Positions 8,736-17,822 of a DNA stretch of 64,000 nt are shown here, piece after piece (positions within the stretch are counted from its first letter, which is position 1; every line of letters begins with the position of its first letter). Location: contig JAWLDA010000010.1 in assembly GCA_041686855.1 (NCBI GenBank), positions 1 through 64,000 on the forward strand, given 5' to 3'. A program made the translations under genes and the position numbers. The notes below the pieces were generated by a model. The model did not search any database. It was given only the letters and a program-made list of their open reading frames with translations, and was not told the origin of the DNA. This DNA is from JAWLDA01 sp041686855 (GTDB lineage Bacteria; Bacillota; Limnochordia; DTU080; RSA5).

Positions 8736-9551
8736 TTAACGATGATTCCGGATGGCTCTCAGGGCAAGAAAAAGTGGAATCTCTTGATTAGCCCTGTTCT
8801 CTGCCCGCGCGCGCCGTCCCGATCGTTTTATGTGTGGATAGGCCGGGAGTTCCACGATTCGATCTAAGGTGAATCCTGCGTGCGTGAGCCCGTTGATGTA
8901 CGCTTCCAATGGGCGATGAAACGCCGTGATTGACCCCGGCATCCCTTTAGCGATAGGGCGAACCGGAACGGAACGGTTGCTCAAGTATGAATCGACTCGC
9001 CGATATTGAAGTGCCCGTCCTTCATCCCACCCCCAACCGCTTTGCCGCGGAATACGAAAGCACGGATGGAACATGAGGATGACCAGTCGCCCGGACTCTT
9101 TGAGCACCGTTCCGGCACCGGCTAAAATGTCCTCCAGGGGTTCCATGTCTTGTATGCTGAGCAGAAAGACGGCGGCGTCGGCCATGCGGGGTCTCAGCGA
9201 CTCCACCTCCATCAAGCGAGTGGCGTCTCCTTGGAGGAATTCGTGGCGACCAGCGTGCAGACGCCGGGCGGTTTGGAGGAGTCTCGGACTGGCATCGACG
9301 CCGATGTATTGCACTCCGCGTGGTAGCGCCGAGGCAAAGACTCCTGTACCGCATCCAATATCGATGATGACCTCGTTGGGGGCGGGATCAAGCAGTTCTA
9401 AAGCTACGGGTATTGCAAGGGCGTGATGATACTCGCTGCCTTTGACCCCAACCCATTGTGCATACCAGTGGGCGACTGGATCCCAGCTGGTCTGGGCTGA
9501 TGGAGATTGGCGCTTGTTGACGTTGGGTGATCTCTTAGAGGTGCGGGACAT
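8736..9551 (-). CDS. Class I SAM-dependent methyltransferase
   Basis: The 271-residue product carries motif I of class I methyltransferases (VIIDIGCGTGVFASAL, about residue 62), an acidic GVDAS loop, FLQGDATRL and a LSIQDMEPLEDIL post-motif region, so an SAM-binding Rossmann fold is clear. The substrate is unknown; the C-terminal half resembles small-molecule methyltransferases. I start at the ATG at 9551, which AAGGGGAGACGACT precedes, rather than at the longer ORF start at 9605, which overlaps an intergenic hairpin. Confidence 0.87.
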   Translation of the reverse strand: MSRTSKRSPNVNKRQSPSAQTSWDPVAHWYAQWVGVKGSEYHHALAIPVALELLDPAPNEVIIDIGCGTGVFASALPRGVQYIGVDASPRLLQTARRLHAGRHEFLQGDATRLMEVESLRPRMADAAVFLLSIQDMEPLEDILAGAGTVLKESGRLVILMFHPCFRIPRQSGWGWDEGRALQYRRVDSYLSNRSVPVRPIAKGMPGSITAFHRPLEAYINGLTHAGFTLDRIVELPAYPHIKRSGRRARAENRANQEIPLFLALRAIRNHR

Positions 9552-9597
9552 AGTCGTCTCCCCTTTGTTTTGCGATCCAATATCGACGCAAACGAAA

Positions 9598-9622
9598 AGG
9601 GCCACGGTCTCCCGTGGCCCAT
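9598..9622 (-). terminator. Rho-independent terminator-like hairpin
   Basis: GGGCCACGG and CCGTGGCCC form a perfect 9-bp stem around a 4-nt loop. On the minus strand it is followed by TTTTCGTTT, so it probably ends transcription from the ceramidase-like gene at 9813-11228, or attenuates read-through into the methyltransferase gene. Confidence 0.7.
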
Positions 9623-9695
9623 AAGAGGTGTACGACCTATCCCGAAGCTGGGGATAGCTATCTAACGTGCGCTGAATAGGGCAGGGAGAGGCATC

Positions 9696-9785
9696 GTGGC
9701 CGATCGAAAGATGAACCTCAACCTTATTGATGCCATGCGAAGCCTCCTAGCCTCATTCATCCACCGTACGGGTGGTGAGATCTAA
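9696..9785 (+). CDS. Possible 29-residue small protein
   Basis: A GTG start at 9696 follows GGGAGAGG at good spacing and opens a 29-codon ORF (MADRKMNLNLIDAMRSLLAS and nine more residues) ending in TAA. It is amphipathic and slightly basic. I recognise no family. The ribosome-binding site and isolated position support it only weakly, and it may be chance. Confidence 0.3.
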   Translation: MADRKMNLNLIDAMRSLLASFIHRTGGEI

Positions 9786-9812
9786 CAGTACCAACAGTAT
9801 GAACGCGCAGGC

Positions 9813-11228
9813 TCAAGCTGTCAAGCCCTCGCTATCACCCTTGCTATCGACCTCGCTAACAGCTTGGCTTCCGCTTCCGCTCCCATCCGCAAACAATTGG
9901 GAGAGTAATCTCTCGGAAGTGTTAACCAAGAGGCCTTCGGCGCCCGGCCCCGCAGTAGCCCATGTCTCGTACCCGCCTTCTTGCGTCAATGCGTGGTCGG
10001 TAGGTATGTAACCCAGGCTGTCATTCGCCAGCCCGACGACAAAGGTATCGGAGGCTGGGGCACTCGCTTTAATGGCAAGGCCGATTTCCACAAAGATTTC
10101 GCCAGGAAGGGCGACCCATGCGCTCTCGCCGACTCGAAGGGCCTGCACTTCCCCTTCGACGTGAGCCTTCATGTTGGCGACCAGTCCTGCGTAGTGCCCA
10201 CGGAGCGCCGTTGGTATCGGTTGACCGACGACGAAGCTGAACGGCCCATTCTCAGGGTTAGGGTCGTTTCCGGCGAGAATCTCCCGAGCGATGGCGCGAT
10301 CCTCTTCGGTTACACGTTTACACGGGAGCGGCACTGTGACTGACAATGCGCTGAGCGTGCATTCTTCATGGAACGGAATGCGTGCCATCACTTTGAGAAC
10401 CTCGCCCGCAAGCGCGCTCGCGACCTTGCGGGCCTGGGCGTGCCCGCGAGTCTCGCGAGGCGGTCCGAGCGGATCGATGTTGTTGATTTGGCCCGATGTG
10501 CCGTTAAATAGGAGCGGAATACATTCCTCGCCGAGGTGCTGTCGCATTACCGTAGCGAAGTGGCCGTAGTAATCTGCGGAGATGTGCAGCGAGTTGTCGG
10601 TGCCCACATAATGGAGGCTAAACTGAGCGACCACAGCCAATGGGCGACCGTCTATGCTTTCGACCACAAGGACGCCCACGGCCGGATCGATTGGGCTGAC
10701 GGGCTTTACGATTTGGGGTTTGTCATCGCCGGCAAGGCCTGGTCGCCCTGGGTTTGTTCGTACCGTCCCATCGGTCATCAAAAAGCGGCGACAAAAGCTA
10801 ATGTCGTGTTGTTCGCCTTGGCCCCAGGCAATGCGGGCCGGTTCCAACCGATTCGCGGCCAGACGCACGGTGTCCGACACCCGGTGTATCAACCACTCAA
10901 CATATGAATCGTCACGGGGCACGAGGCTGGATTCACGCGTCTGGGGTCCCGTGTGAGTGTGGGTACACCCGATCATGACATGGCTCGGAGGAATCTCGGT
11001 GTGTTCGGCAATGAGCGATCGAATCTTAGTCACCACTTCGCGCGGAACCGCAATGAGGTCGAGTACGACCATCGCCAGGCGGGTCTCGCCATCGTCAAGG
11101 ACGACGGCCTTTGCGTAGAGCGGGTCATCGATATCCTCGGCCGGGCGAGGTTTAAACGAGCCGGTGAGAAAGGCCCCCAGAAGCGGTGTAATGTCGGTTT
11201 CGGCCGCTCCCGCGTGAAAGACTCCCAT
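9813..11228 (-). CDS. Neutral/alkaline non-lysosomal ceramidase family protein (copy 2)
   Basis: A 471-residue paralogue of the gene at 1493-2743. It has AAETDITPLLG, the metal-site motif CTHTHTGPQTR, SLHYVGTDNSLHISADYYG and NGTSGQINNID, and it ends the catalytic domain with VGLANDSLGYIPTD. No signal peptide is seen. The ATG has GGAGG about 10 bases upstream. The last 25 residues (GSGSGSQAVSEVDSKGDSEG and following) are low complexity and encoded by imperfect 12-bp repeats, so they look like a repeat-derived tail rather than part of the fold. The physiological substrate is unknown. Confidence 0.87.
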   Translation of the reverse strand: MGVFHAGAAETDITPLLGAFLTGSFKPRPAEDIDDPLYAKAVVLDDGETRLAMVVLDLIAVPREVVTKIRSLIAEHTEIPPSHVMIGCTHTHTGPQTRESSLVPRDDSYVEWLIHRVSDTVRLAANRLEPARIAWGQGEQHDISFCRRFLMTDGTVRTNPGRPGLAGDDKPQIVKPVSPIDPAVGVLVVESIDGRPLAVVAQFSLHYVGTDNSLHISADYYGHFATVMRQHLGEECIPLLFNGTSGQINNIDPLGPPRETRGHAQARKVASALAGEVLKVMARIPFHEECTLSALSVTVPLPCKRVTEEDRAIAREILAGNDPNPENGPFSFVVGQPIPTALRGHYAGLVANMKAHVEGEVQALRVGESAWVALPGEIFVEIGLAIKASAPASDTFVVGLANDSLGYIPTDHALTQEGGYETWATAGPGAEGLLVNTSERLLSQLFADGSGSGSQAVSEVDSKGDSEGLTA

Positions 11229-11455
11229 CGTGTCAACGCCTCCAATAATGTGGTTACTGGTTCCTTTTAAACCATTGGCTCAAACAAGTGGCGGAAAAGA
11301 CTGTCAATGAACTGCGTGGATCCAAGTTCGGGGCAGAAGAACCGAATCCTTCCAGTTACGTCAAGCTCGTAAAGTGAAAGCTCGTAAGTCAAGCTCGATG
11401 GGAAAGGAGTGGCGTCTCTCACGGTGGTGCCGGAAGTAATCAAGTCAAGTGGGAA

Positions 11456-11483
11456 GGGGCGGGGGCCTATCGACGCCCGCCCC
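11456..11483 (-). terminator. GC-rich hairpin downstream of the flavoprotein gene
   Basis: GGGGCGGG (11456-11463) pairs with CCCGCCCC (11476-11483). It lies just past the stop of the minus-strand dehydrogenase gene. Only a short TT follows on that strand, so terminator function is likely but not certain. Confidence 0.55.
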
Positions 11484-11489
11484 CGTTAA

Positions 11490-12719
11490 TTATGATAGGA
11501 GATTCCCTTTGTGAAGCGGGCCGCCGTCCCAGTGCTTGGGGAAGAGCGCAGCGGCTACCATGGGCCGCAGGGTTTTCCGCACGAGTGTGGGACCGCCGAG
11601 CTGCAGCATGTGTTTCGCCATCACGGCCTCTTTCATGAGGGCGGGAATAGGACCTGCGAGGATGGGCGCGGATGGTGCACAAAGCACGCCGTACCCGGGT
11701 CCAAGACCTAACAGGTACTTTGGCGGCGTCGGTTGGAACACGCTTAATTCTCGGCCGGTCACATCCGCCGCGATGTTGCGAGCGGCGATCTCTGCCAGGT
11801 GTTCGGCCCGATGGGCGGATGGTTCATTCCCGCCTCCTTCACCGTCGGCAACAGAAGCACAGTCGCCGGCAGCGTATACCCGAGGGTGTGCCAACGTGCG
11901 CAAGAAGCCATCGACCACGATTCTCCCAGAATCGTCGGCAAAGGGGAATGCGGCAAGCGGGGCAACTGTCTGCACCCCCCCGGCCCATACGACCGTTCCT
12001 GCGCTGATGGTCTCTCCGTTATCGAGGGTGACCACGTCGTTCTCGGCGCCGAGGGCGCGGCTCGACGTTACGATCTGCACGCCGAGCTGTTCGAGCCGGC
12101 GCCGTGTCAGGGTCACGGCCTTCTCGGGCAGGCGACTAAGAATACGGGGTTCACGTTCAATGAGGATTGTCTTAGCGCCAAGCGCGGTTGTGCCGAGACG
12201 GTGTAAGCGGTGCTGAATCTCGGCGGCGAGCTCAACTCCGACGAAGCCCCCGCCCACCACCGCGACGCTTGGGTTCACCGAACGCCCTGACTCGGCGGCT
12301 TTCGCCAGAAACTCCACCCTTCGGCGAATGTTGCACGCTTGATCAAAGCCCCAGGCAGGAAGGAACGATGGGCCGGGGGCTTTGCCCTCGCCGCCGAGTG
12401 CGATGAGAACGTAGTCGGCATTGATTTCGCCGTTCTCAAGGATGACTCGCGGTCCCGAGGGTTCGATGGAGCGGACGCGGTCCTGGACGAAACGGATCCG
12501 TTTTCCCTGCAGGATCCGCTCAAACGGAACATGGACGGCGCACGGGATACGACCACCGACGGCCTGCGGAATCTTTGGGCGCAACGTGTGGTACGGCGAG
12601 CCATCCACCAAGAGTATCTCGGCGTTGGTGCCTTTGAGTCTTCGTTCCAGTTGGAGGGCGCTCTTTACACCGGCAAACCCGCCCCCTAGCACAGCGATCG
12701 TTGGATTACGCTCGGTCAA
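11490..12719 (-). CDS. Type II NADH dehydrogenase-like FAD/NAD(P) oxidoreductase
   Basis: The 409-residue protein has two dinucleotide-binding motifs, IAVLGGGFAGVKSALQLE (FAD, about residue 8) and VAVVGGGFVGVELAAEI (NAD(P)H, about residue 153), a GTVVWAGGVQTVAPLA segment and the conserved YAAGDCASV near residue 287. This is the layout of Ndh-2 and related membrane-associated quinone reductases, which pass electrons from NADH to quinone without pumping protons. The start is TTG at 12719 with an unusually strong GGAGGAGATC site. Sulfide:quinone-type or other pyridine nucleotide-disulfide relatives cannot be excluded. Confidence 0.85.
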   Translation of the reverse strand: MTERNPTIAVLGGGFAGVKSALQLERRLKGTNAEILLVDGSPYHTLRPKIPQAVGGRIPCAVHVPFERILQGKRIRFVQDRVRSIEPSGPRVILENGEINADYVLIALGGEGKAPGPSFLPAWGFDQACNIRRRVEFLAKAAESGRSVNPSVAVVGGGFVGVELAAEIQHRLHRLGTTALGAKTILIEREPRILSRLPEKAVTLTRRRLEQLGVQIVTSSRALGAENDVVTLDNGETISAGTVVWAGGVQTVAPLAAFPFADDSGRIVVDGFLRTLAHPRVYAAGDCASVADGEGGGNEPSAHRAEHLAEIAARNIAADVTGRELSVFQPTPPKYLLGLGPGYGVLCAPSAPILAGPIPALMKEAVMAKHMLQLGGPTLVRKTLRPMVAAALFPKHWDGGPLHKGNLLS

Positions 12720-12936
12720 CTTTGATCTCCTCCTATAGTAGAAGACTCGTACGTGTAGTAGAAGACTCGCGGTAGAAGGTTCGGACGTGGCATGGTGCTC
12801 ACCTGTCCTTATGTTTGTAGTACCAGTGTAGCGCGACCTTTGGTGAATACACCGTCACCTGGGTTGCAGAGGTCATGAAGGTTTGGGTGTAAGCTGGTTG
12901 TGCACCGATCCCAAAGCACAAGGAGCAGTGACCACT

Positions 12937-13149
12937 ATGAAAATCACGTTACAGACTTTGGTGAAGGATGCAGTCGACAGTTGTGACGAGGCGGTGGAGC
13001 TCTTCATCCGTCACGGCATTAATCCGACGCAGAAGTGCAGTGGGATGTACGATATGGTCACCCTCGAGGACGCCCAAGAGTGGTGCAAGATTGAGGATCT
13101 TGATGCGCTCATTGCCGAGTTGAATGCAGCTATGTCCGGAAACGAGTGA
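12937..13149 (+). CDS. DUF1858-like small cytoplasmic protein
   Basis: A 70-residue helical protein beginning MKITLQTLVKDAVDSCDEAV. The layout (a short strand, then helices around VELFIRHGINPTQKCSGM) resembles DUF1858/ScdA-N-like domains that accompany redox or iron-sulfur proteins. It has three Cys residues but no clear CxxC. I chose the ATG at 12937 with AAGGAG upstream; an earlier GTG would sit too close to that site. Family placement is tentative. Confidence 0.65.
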   Translation: MKITLQTLVKDAVDSCDEAVELFIRHGINPTQKCSGMYDMVTLEDAQEWCKIEDLDALIAELNAAMSGNE

Positions 13150-13191
13150 ACGATCCGAGTGAAGTTGATGGGATAAGAGTGTGTTGCTCGA

Positions 13192-13232
13192 GTAGCGGCC
13201 GGCTGAGGTGAGGCCTCAGTGACGGCCGCTAC
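13192..13232. terminator. Double-stem bidirectional terminator
   Basis: GTAGCGGCCG pairs with CGGCCGCTAC (10 bp), and inside it CTGAGG pairs with CCTCAG. The 41-nt structure lies between two convergent genes (ends at 13149 and 13239) and probably serves both. Confidence 0.8.
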
Positions 13233-13238
13233 GCGCGT

Positions 13239-14234
13239 TTAGAGCTCAGGCCGCGGGTTGGGACAGCCATTGGCGCCGACCAGTTCGGCCACCTCTTCAG
13301 GCGTTGGTAGCGCGATCGGACCTTCGGAGGCCCCCTCAAATTGATTGGGACTCAAAAACGCGGGGAGGGCCGCTAGGATCTCGGTGACGGGCTGATTGGG
13401 GGCCCGTTCAAAGCAGAGGTTGTCGGCCGGTACGAGGTCCAATACTTCGCGTAATAGGGCGCGATGTTCGGCCTCAACCCCCATGATTTGGTCCGCAAGC
13501 CGGGCGAGGTCAAACCGCCCCATGCGGGCAAGCTCATCGCTGGCTTGGATGTAAGCGGAGACGCCGGCCGTCTCAAGCGTCAGCAGCGTGTTGACGAAAA
13601 TCGACTGGTCTTCAAAGGTTCCGGGTGGATAAAAGAACTCGTTGTACGGTACCGAGGCTCCAAGGTCAGTCAACACCTCAACGTGTGCGGCTTCGTGACT
13701 CAGCCCAGCCTCAAAGTATGCAAATTGCTCCGGAGGGAGCCCTTGCAGAGCCGGTGAGCGCAGCCCTTGTGCGTACATTGCCGTCTCGACTTTTTCGGCG
13801 GTGAGTAGCGTGTTGAGGATGACCATCACATCCTCGAGGCGTTCGGGGATGCAAACGATCTGGCCCGGGACGAGTGAGTCCGGATCGCTAATCTGAGGAT
13901 TGGCGGCGACGATGGCATCCAGTGAGACGCCGTGCGCCATTGACAGGCGAAAAAGGGTGTCTCCCGCCTTGACCTGGTAGAGCGATCCGCTGCATCGCGC
14001 GGGAGGTGGCGGGGGAACGGGTTGGGTCTCGTCGACCTCAGGGGGGATTTGAGGCGGTGGTTCCGGTTGAGCGCTCTCGTCGCGAGGCTCGCGATCGTAG
14101 CGGCGCTTTAAGCGGCAGACCTGTTCATCGGGGCCGTACGTCGGCACAATCGGCCAATCGTATGACCTTTGGACACCTGCGGAACGTTTCGCTTTCTGTG
14201 ACGCCCGCTGTTTAGACGTTGACCTCATCAGCAC
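13239..14234 (-). CDS. LysM domain fused to a ferritin-like domain
   Basis: The 331-residue protein starts with a basic stretch and a Pro/Glu-rich linker (residues 50-80), then a LysM domain (about 85-132: YQVKAGDTLFRLSMAHGVSL and PGQIVCIPE), then a four-helix ferritin-like domain (about 135-285) with ILNTLLTAEKVETAMYAQGL and repeated E-x-x-H patterns (SHEAAHVEVL, VEAEHRALL). LysM binds peptidoglycan or chitin-like glycans; the second part resembles the Ferritin_2 family. No classic signal peptide is present, as is common for spore-associated LysM proteins, so a spore coat or cortex location is a reasonable inference. GTG start with AGGAG 7 bases upstream. Confidence 0.8.
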   Translation of the reverse strand: MLMRSTSKQRASQKAKRSAGVQRSYDWPIVPTYGPDEQVCRLKRRYDREPRDESAQPEPPPQIPPEVDETQPVPPPPPARCSGSLYQVKAGDTLFRLSMAHGVSLDAIVAANPQISDPDSLVPGQIVCIPERLEDVMVILNTLLTAEKVETAMYAQGLRSPALQGLPPEQFAYFEAGLSHEAAHVEVLTDLGASVPYNEFFYPPGTFEDQSIFVNTLLTLETAGVSAYIQASDELARMGRFDLARLADQIMGVEAEHRALLREVLDLVPADNLCFERAPNQPVTEILAALPAFLSPNQFEGASEGPIALPTPEEVAELVGANGCPNPRPEL

Positions 14235-14417
14235 TCACTCACTCCTGGTGTGTGTTCTTGGGATTTGACGCCCACGCCTACACAGTAATCCAGGCCTAGG
14301 AGAGTGGTGCTAGGAAACAGCTCCTATCTCGGCGTAACCTTCCCGTACTTAAAGGGGAGAAACGCAGGGTCGAAAAGCGATGGGACGGAGGCGATACCCC
14401 CGTCCCTCGTGTTGCGC

Positions 14418-16721
14418 CTACTCCAGCCGGGTGAAGCGGTACTCCTCTTGGCCTTGCCCAATTCGGATGACGGGCGTTCCGTCTTCGTCTCGTTCCAAGT
14501 GCATTCCAAGACCTGCCAAAGGCTGGTCGTAGAGGACGTAACCGTCGTCCTCGCCCTTGTCGTCCAAGATGGGCTTAACCTCACTGGTGAAGGCGCCTGT
14601 ATCAAAGAGAAGGAGGCCCTCTTCGAGTCGGAGTTCGACACTTCCAAGCGCCGGGTTCTCAAACCGCCCCAGATGACTCGCTACTCTTTGGGGGTCGACC
14701 GATTCCTGAATGCGATCCTTCAATTTAGCGATTTGCTCTTCGATTTGTTGCTCGCCGAACTCGATGAGTTGAGCTGCACGCTCGGGTTGATCCCAGAGTA
14801 GTTCAAAGAGACGGCTCTGAACTGCGCCGTTGAAGAGGTTGCTGGCTTGCGCGTTGGTCAACACCATGATTCCCAAACCTATCTCCGGCAGGAAGTCAAA
14901 CTCCGAGGTGAAGCCTAAGGTGTTACCGCCATGGAAGATGTGGGGCGTCCCTTTGTACTCGCCTACCATCCAGCCCAGGCCGTAGGCGCCGGTCTGGGAG
15001 AAGGGGACCTGGGGCTCCCACAGTTTGTGCAGGTTCTCCAAGGAGACGATCCGCTCTCCATCCGGCGTCACGCCCTCGCGCAACAGCGTTGTCATGTAGC
15101 GGGCCATGTCGTTTAGGGTCGACCAGTGCGCGCCTGCCGGCCGGACAGGCACCAGCACTCTCTCCGCGTCCAAGTCCGCCGGTACATACGCGCCGTCACT
15201 CAGAGCGAGTTGGTGTGGAAGCGCGTAATTGCCCCGCTGTACCACCTCGTCAAAGGAGACGGTGGTCTGATTCATACCCATGGGCGCCAGGACCCGCGTC
15301 CGAAGAGAGTCGTCGTATACCTGACCCAAGCTCCCCCACTCAGCGCCCAAAGCGGCCGCTGCGACGTAGCCACCCACAGCTACCAGCTGGTTGCTATACT
15401 GAAAGGCCTCGCCGAAGTCCGTGTAAAATTCGAAATCGCCAATGGACGTGACGATGCCCTCTGGCGTCAATTCCTCCGCGTGGAAGAACATCTCCAGATC
15501 GCGCCGAGGTACGCCCGTACAGGCGCAGACCAGGTTTTGCACGGTCATAGACTCGGTGAGCTCCGGTGAGGCCACCTTAAACTCCGGGAGGATCTCTTTT
15601 GCGGGAGTCTCCCAGCTCATGAGGCCCTCGTCTACAAGAGTCGCCATGAGCAGGGTAGTCAGCGATTTACCTGTAGAGCCGATCATCACTTGGGTGTCGG
15701 GGGTCATAGGCTCGCCGCTGGCATGGTCGCGCACTCCGAAGCCTTCGGCGTACACCACTTCGCCGTCCAGCACAATACCGACGAGAGCGCCGGGGACCCC
15801 CGTGCGCTCCAGGCTCTCCTGGATAAAGGTTTCGAGCTCCGGCAACACCTCATCGACAGGACGCATGGCGTCTCGGGTGATGTCCGTCTCCTCGATAGCC
15901 GTGATCTTGAAGCCGCTGGCGGCAATCTGCACCTGGGCTGTCCGACGTTGGAACGCTGCCAGGTCGGAGTCGAGCAGAAGGATGTAGTAGCGCCCCTGGT
16001 GCAGGCGGGCTTGCCCTTCGTACACCCTGCCTTCGGTGATGTCGTAGCTGACGATGACGTGCTCGTCGACGCCCGGTTCAGCCGGCGGACGGAGGACGTC
16101 TTTGCTCTCCAGCGGGAAATCCGGGTTCACCCTGGTCCATGCGGCAGCGATGCTCTCTTCGGCGCCGGCGTCCGCCTCGACGGTCATAAAGTAGAGGGAG
16201 ATCGCCTTGTCAGGATCGGTTAGCAGAACGTAGTCTTCGTCAGCGGCCGCCGTCCAGTTGGTCGGGATCGGAACGGTGAACCGTCCTGATGGATCCGTGT
16301 ACGTTTGCGGCGTTGTGTTGGCGATCGGATCGTTCTTTGCCTCACTTCCGTCGTCGCCGGCGCGAGCCAGGGAGAAGGGGAAGGACGCACCGGACTGAGT
16401 ATACGTCCCGGAGATGGCGTCTGCCTCGAGACTCCCCGAGAATCGAGGCTCACCCGGAATCATCCCGATCGAGAACGCGATCTTTGCCCCGTCCACGTCG
16501 AAGTCGACGAGAGGAAGATCGAACGCACTCTGCACGGGAATGTCGATGGTGCCCGACCATTCGCCTCCGTCTTGCGTAAGCGTCACGGAGATATTGAGTG
16601 TGGCGCCGGGGAGTTCGATCGCCCCTTCCCACGTGTCAGCGAGGTCGGAGCCTTGTGCCAACGCGGTCGTAGAGACCGCACACAGCAGCACGACCGCCGT
16701 AAAAACTCTTAAGTAACGAAT
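14418..16721 (-). CDS. Secreted serine hydrolase, class C beta-lactamase fold
   Basis: A large exported enzyme of about 767 residues. An N-terminal beta-rich domain of about 110 residues and a second domain (about 120-270) precede a beta-lactamase/D-aminopeptidase fold with the catalytic SxxK (MIGSTGKSLTT), the Tyr motif YSN and the HGGNTLGF box. A C-terminal beta domain follows. The longest ORF from a conventional start (GTG at 16691) cuts the signal peptide. Reading from an in-frame ATT at 16719-16721, preceded by AGAGAGG, gives a full signal sequence (RYLRVFTAVVLLCAVSTTALA), so the true start may be the rare ATT codon. Likely substrates are D-amino-acid peptides or esters. Confidence 0.88.
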   Translation of the reverse strand: MRYLRVFTAVVLLCAVSTTALAQGSDLADTWEGAIELPGATLNISVTLTQDGGEWSGTIDIPVQSAFDLPLVDFDVDGAKIAFSIGMIPGEPRFSGSLEADAISGTYTQSGASFPFSLARAGDDGSEAKNDPIANTTPQTYTDPSGRFTVPIPTNWTAAADEDYVLLTDPDKAISLYFMTVEADAGAEESIAAAWTRVNPDFPLESKDVLRPPAEPGVDEHVIVSYDITEGRVYEGQARLHQGRYYILLLDSDLAAFQRRTAQVQIAASGFKITAIEETDITRDAMRPVDEVLPELETFIQESLERTGVPGALVGIVLDGEVVYAEGFGVRDHASGEPMTPDTQVMIGSTGKSLTTLLMATLVDEGLMSWETPAKEILPEFKVASPELTESMTVQNLVCACTGVPRRDLEMFFHAEELTPEGIVTSIGDFEFYTDFGEAFQYSNQLVAVGGYVAAAALGAEWGSLGQVYDDSLRTRVLAPMGMNQTTVSFDEVVQRGNYALPHQLALSDGAYVPADLDAERVLVPVRPAGAHWSTLNDMARYMTTLLREGVTPDGERIVSLENLHKLWEPQVPFSQTGAYGLGWMVGEYKGTPHIFHGGNTLGFTSEFDFLPEIGLGIMVLTNAQASNLFNGAVQSRLFELLWDQPERAAQLIEFGEQQIEEQIAKLKDRIQESVDPQRVASHLGRFENPALGSVELRLEEGLLLFDTGAFTSEVKPILDDKGEDDGYVLYDQPLAGLGMHLERDEDGTPVIRIGQGQEEYRFTRLE

Positions 16722-16880
16722 CGCTCATACACCTCTCTTGCAATGATCAATTTCTCTCCCATTTCGTTTTCCAGACAGGGAAGACCTGTAATGGGAGAGG
16801 TGACCTTGTTTGGTTGGCGACTCGGGGACCGATGAAGGGGATCGCGAGCAGACGGAAAACTCTTTGCCGACGAGTGACAG

Positions 16881-17822
16881 ATGAAAGGGATGACGAACAT
16901 CGCAGCCTTTGCCAGCGTCTTTTTGAGTGTTGTACTCCCCATCCTGGTCGTCGTCGGGGCCGGATACGTCCTCCAGTTGCGTAGGCCGGTTCCCCGCGAG
17001 GCACTTTCGACGGCGCTTTTGTACCTGTTCGCGCCCGCTCTTGTCTTTAGCGCGATGGTGCATAATCCGCTCACACTCTCAGACCTGGGAGCGATGGGCG
17101 GTTTCAGTGCTACATTCATGGCGCTCACATGGATCGCGGTGTTTGCGCTTGGTAAGTCCTTCCGATGGGGTCGGGCCGTGACGACGGCGGTACTCTTGGG
17201 AGTGATCCTCCCTAACACCGGTAACTTCGGAGCGTCGGCGGCGCTGTTTGCCTGGGGGGATGACGGGTTTCAAAAGGCGATCGTCTTTATGGCGATCCAG
17301 TTTGCGCCGGCGAGCCTCGTCGCAATATACGCCTGCGCCCGCGAGCGGAGAGGCACGTCCGGCGGCTTTAAGACGCTGCTCTCCCAACCCATCTTGTACG
17401 CGGCGGTGGCCGCCGGGATCGTCCGAGCGCTCGGATTGCAGGCCGAACAAATTCCCGGCGTCATCCTCAAGCCGATCGACCTCTTAGGTGACGCCAACAT
17501 TCCGGTCGCCCTTGTACTCCTGGGTATGAACTTGGCAGAGATGAAGGTGGCGGCGACCGACCGCGGCGCCATCGTCTGGGGAACACTTCTGAAGTTGTTG
17601 GCGGTGCCGGCGCTCTTGATTCCTCTCCCGGCGATGATGGGAGCCGAAGGGACGCTCGCGAATGTTCTCGTTTTGCAGGCTGCTACACCCACGGCGGTGA
17701 ACGCTGTCGTCTACGCGTCGGAATTTGATGTCCGGCCCGACTTGGTGAGCCTGCTGGTAGTGGTGACGACTCTCGGGAGCATCGCAACGATGACGGCGCT
17801 ATTAGCCTTTCTCGGAGTCTAG
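16881..17822 (+). CDS. AEC family transporter (auxin efflux carrier-like)
   Basis: A 313-residue integral membrane protein with about ten hydrophobic helices. The central LPNTGNFGASAALFAWG motif and the inverted repeat of five helices are typical of the AEC/bile-acid-sodium superfamily, whose bacterial members carry organic acids such as malate. No clear Shine-Dalgarno precedes the ATG at 16881; the ATG at 16890 is an alternative. Its end overlaps the convergent ArsR gene by 21 bp. Confidence 0.85.
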   Translation: MKGMTNIAAFASVFLSVVLPILVVVGAGYVLQLRRPVPREALSTALLYLFAPALVFSAMVHNPLTLSDLGAMGGFSATFMALTWIAVFALGKSFRWGRAVTTAVLLGVILPNTGNFGASAALFAWGDDGFQKAIVFMAIQFAPASLVAIYACARERRGTSGGFKTLLSQPILYAAVAAGIVRALGLQAEQIPGVILKPIDLLGDANIPVALVLLGMNLAEMKVAATDRGAIVWGTLLKLLAVPALLIPLPAMMGAEGTLANVLVLQAATPTAVNAVVYASEFDVRPDLVSLLVVVTTLGSIATMTALLAFLGV

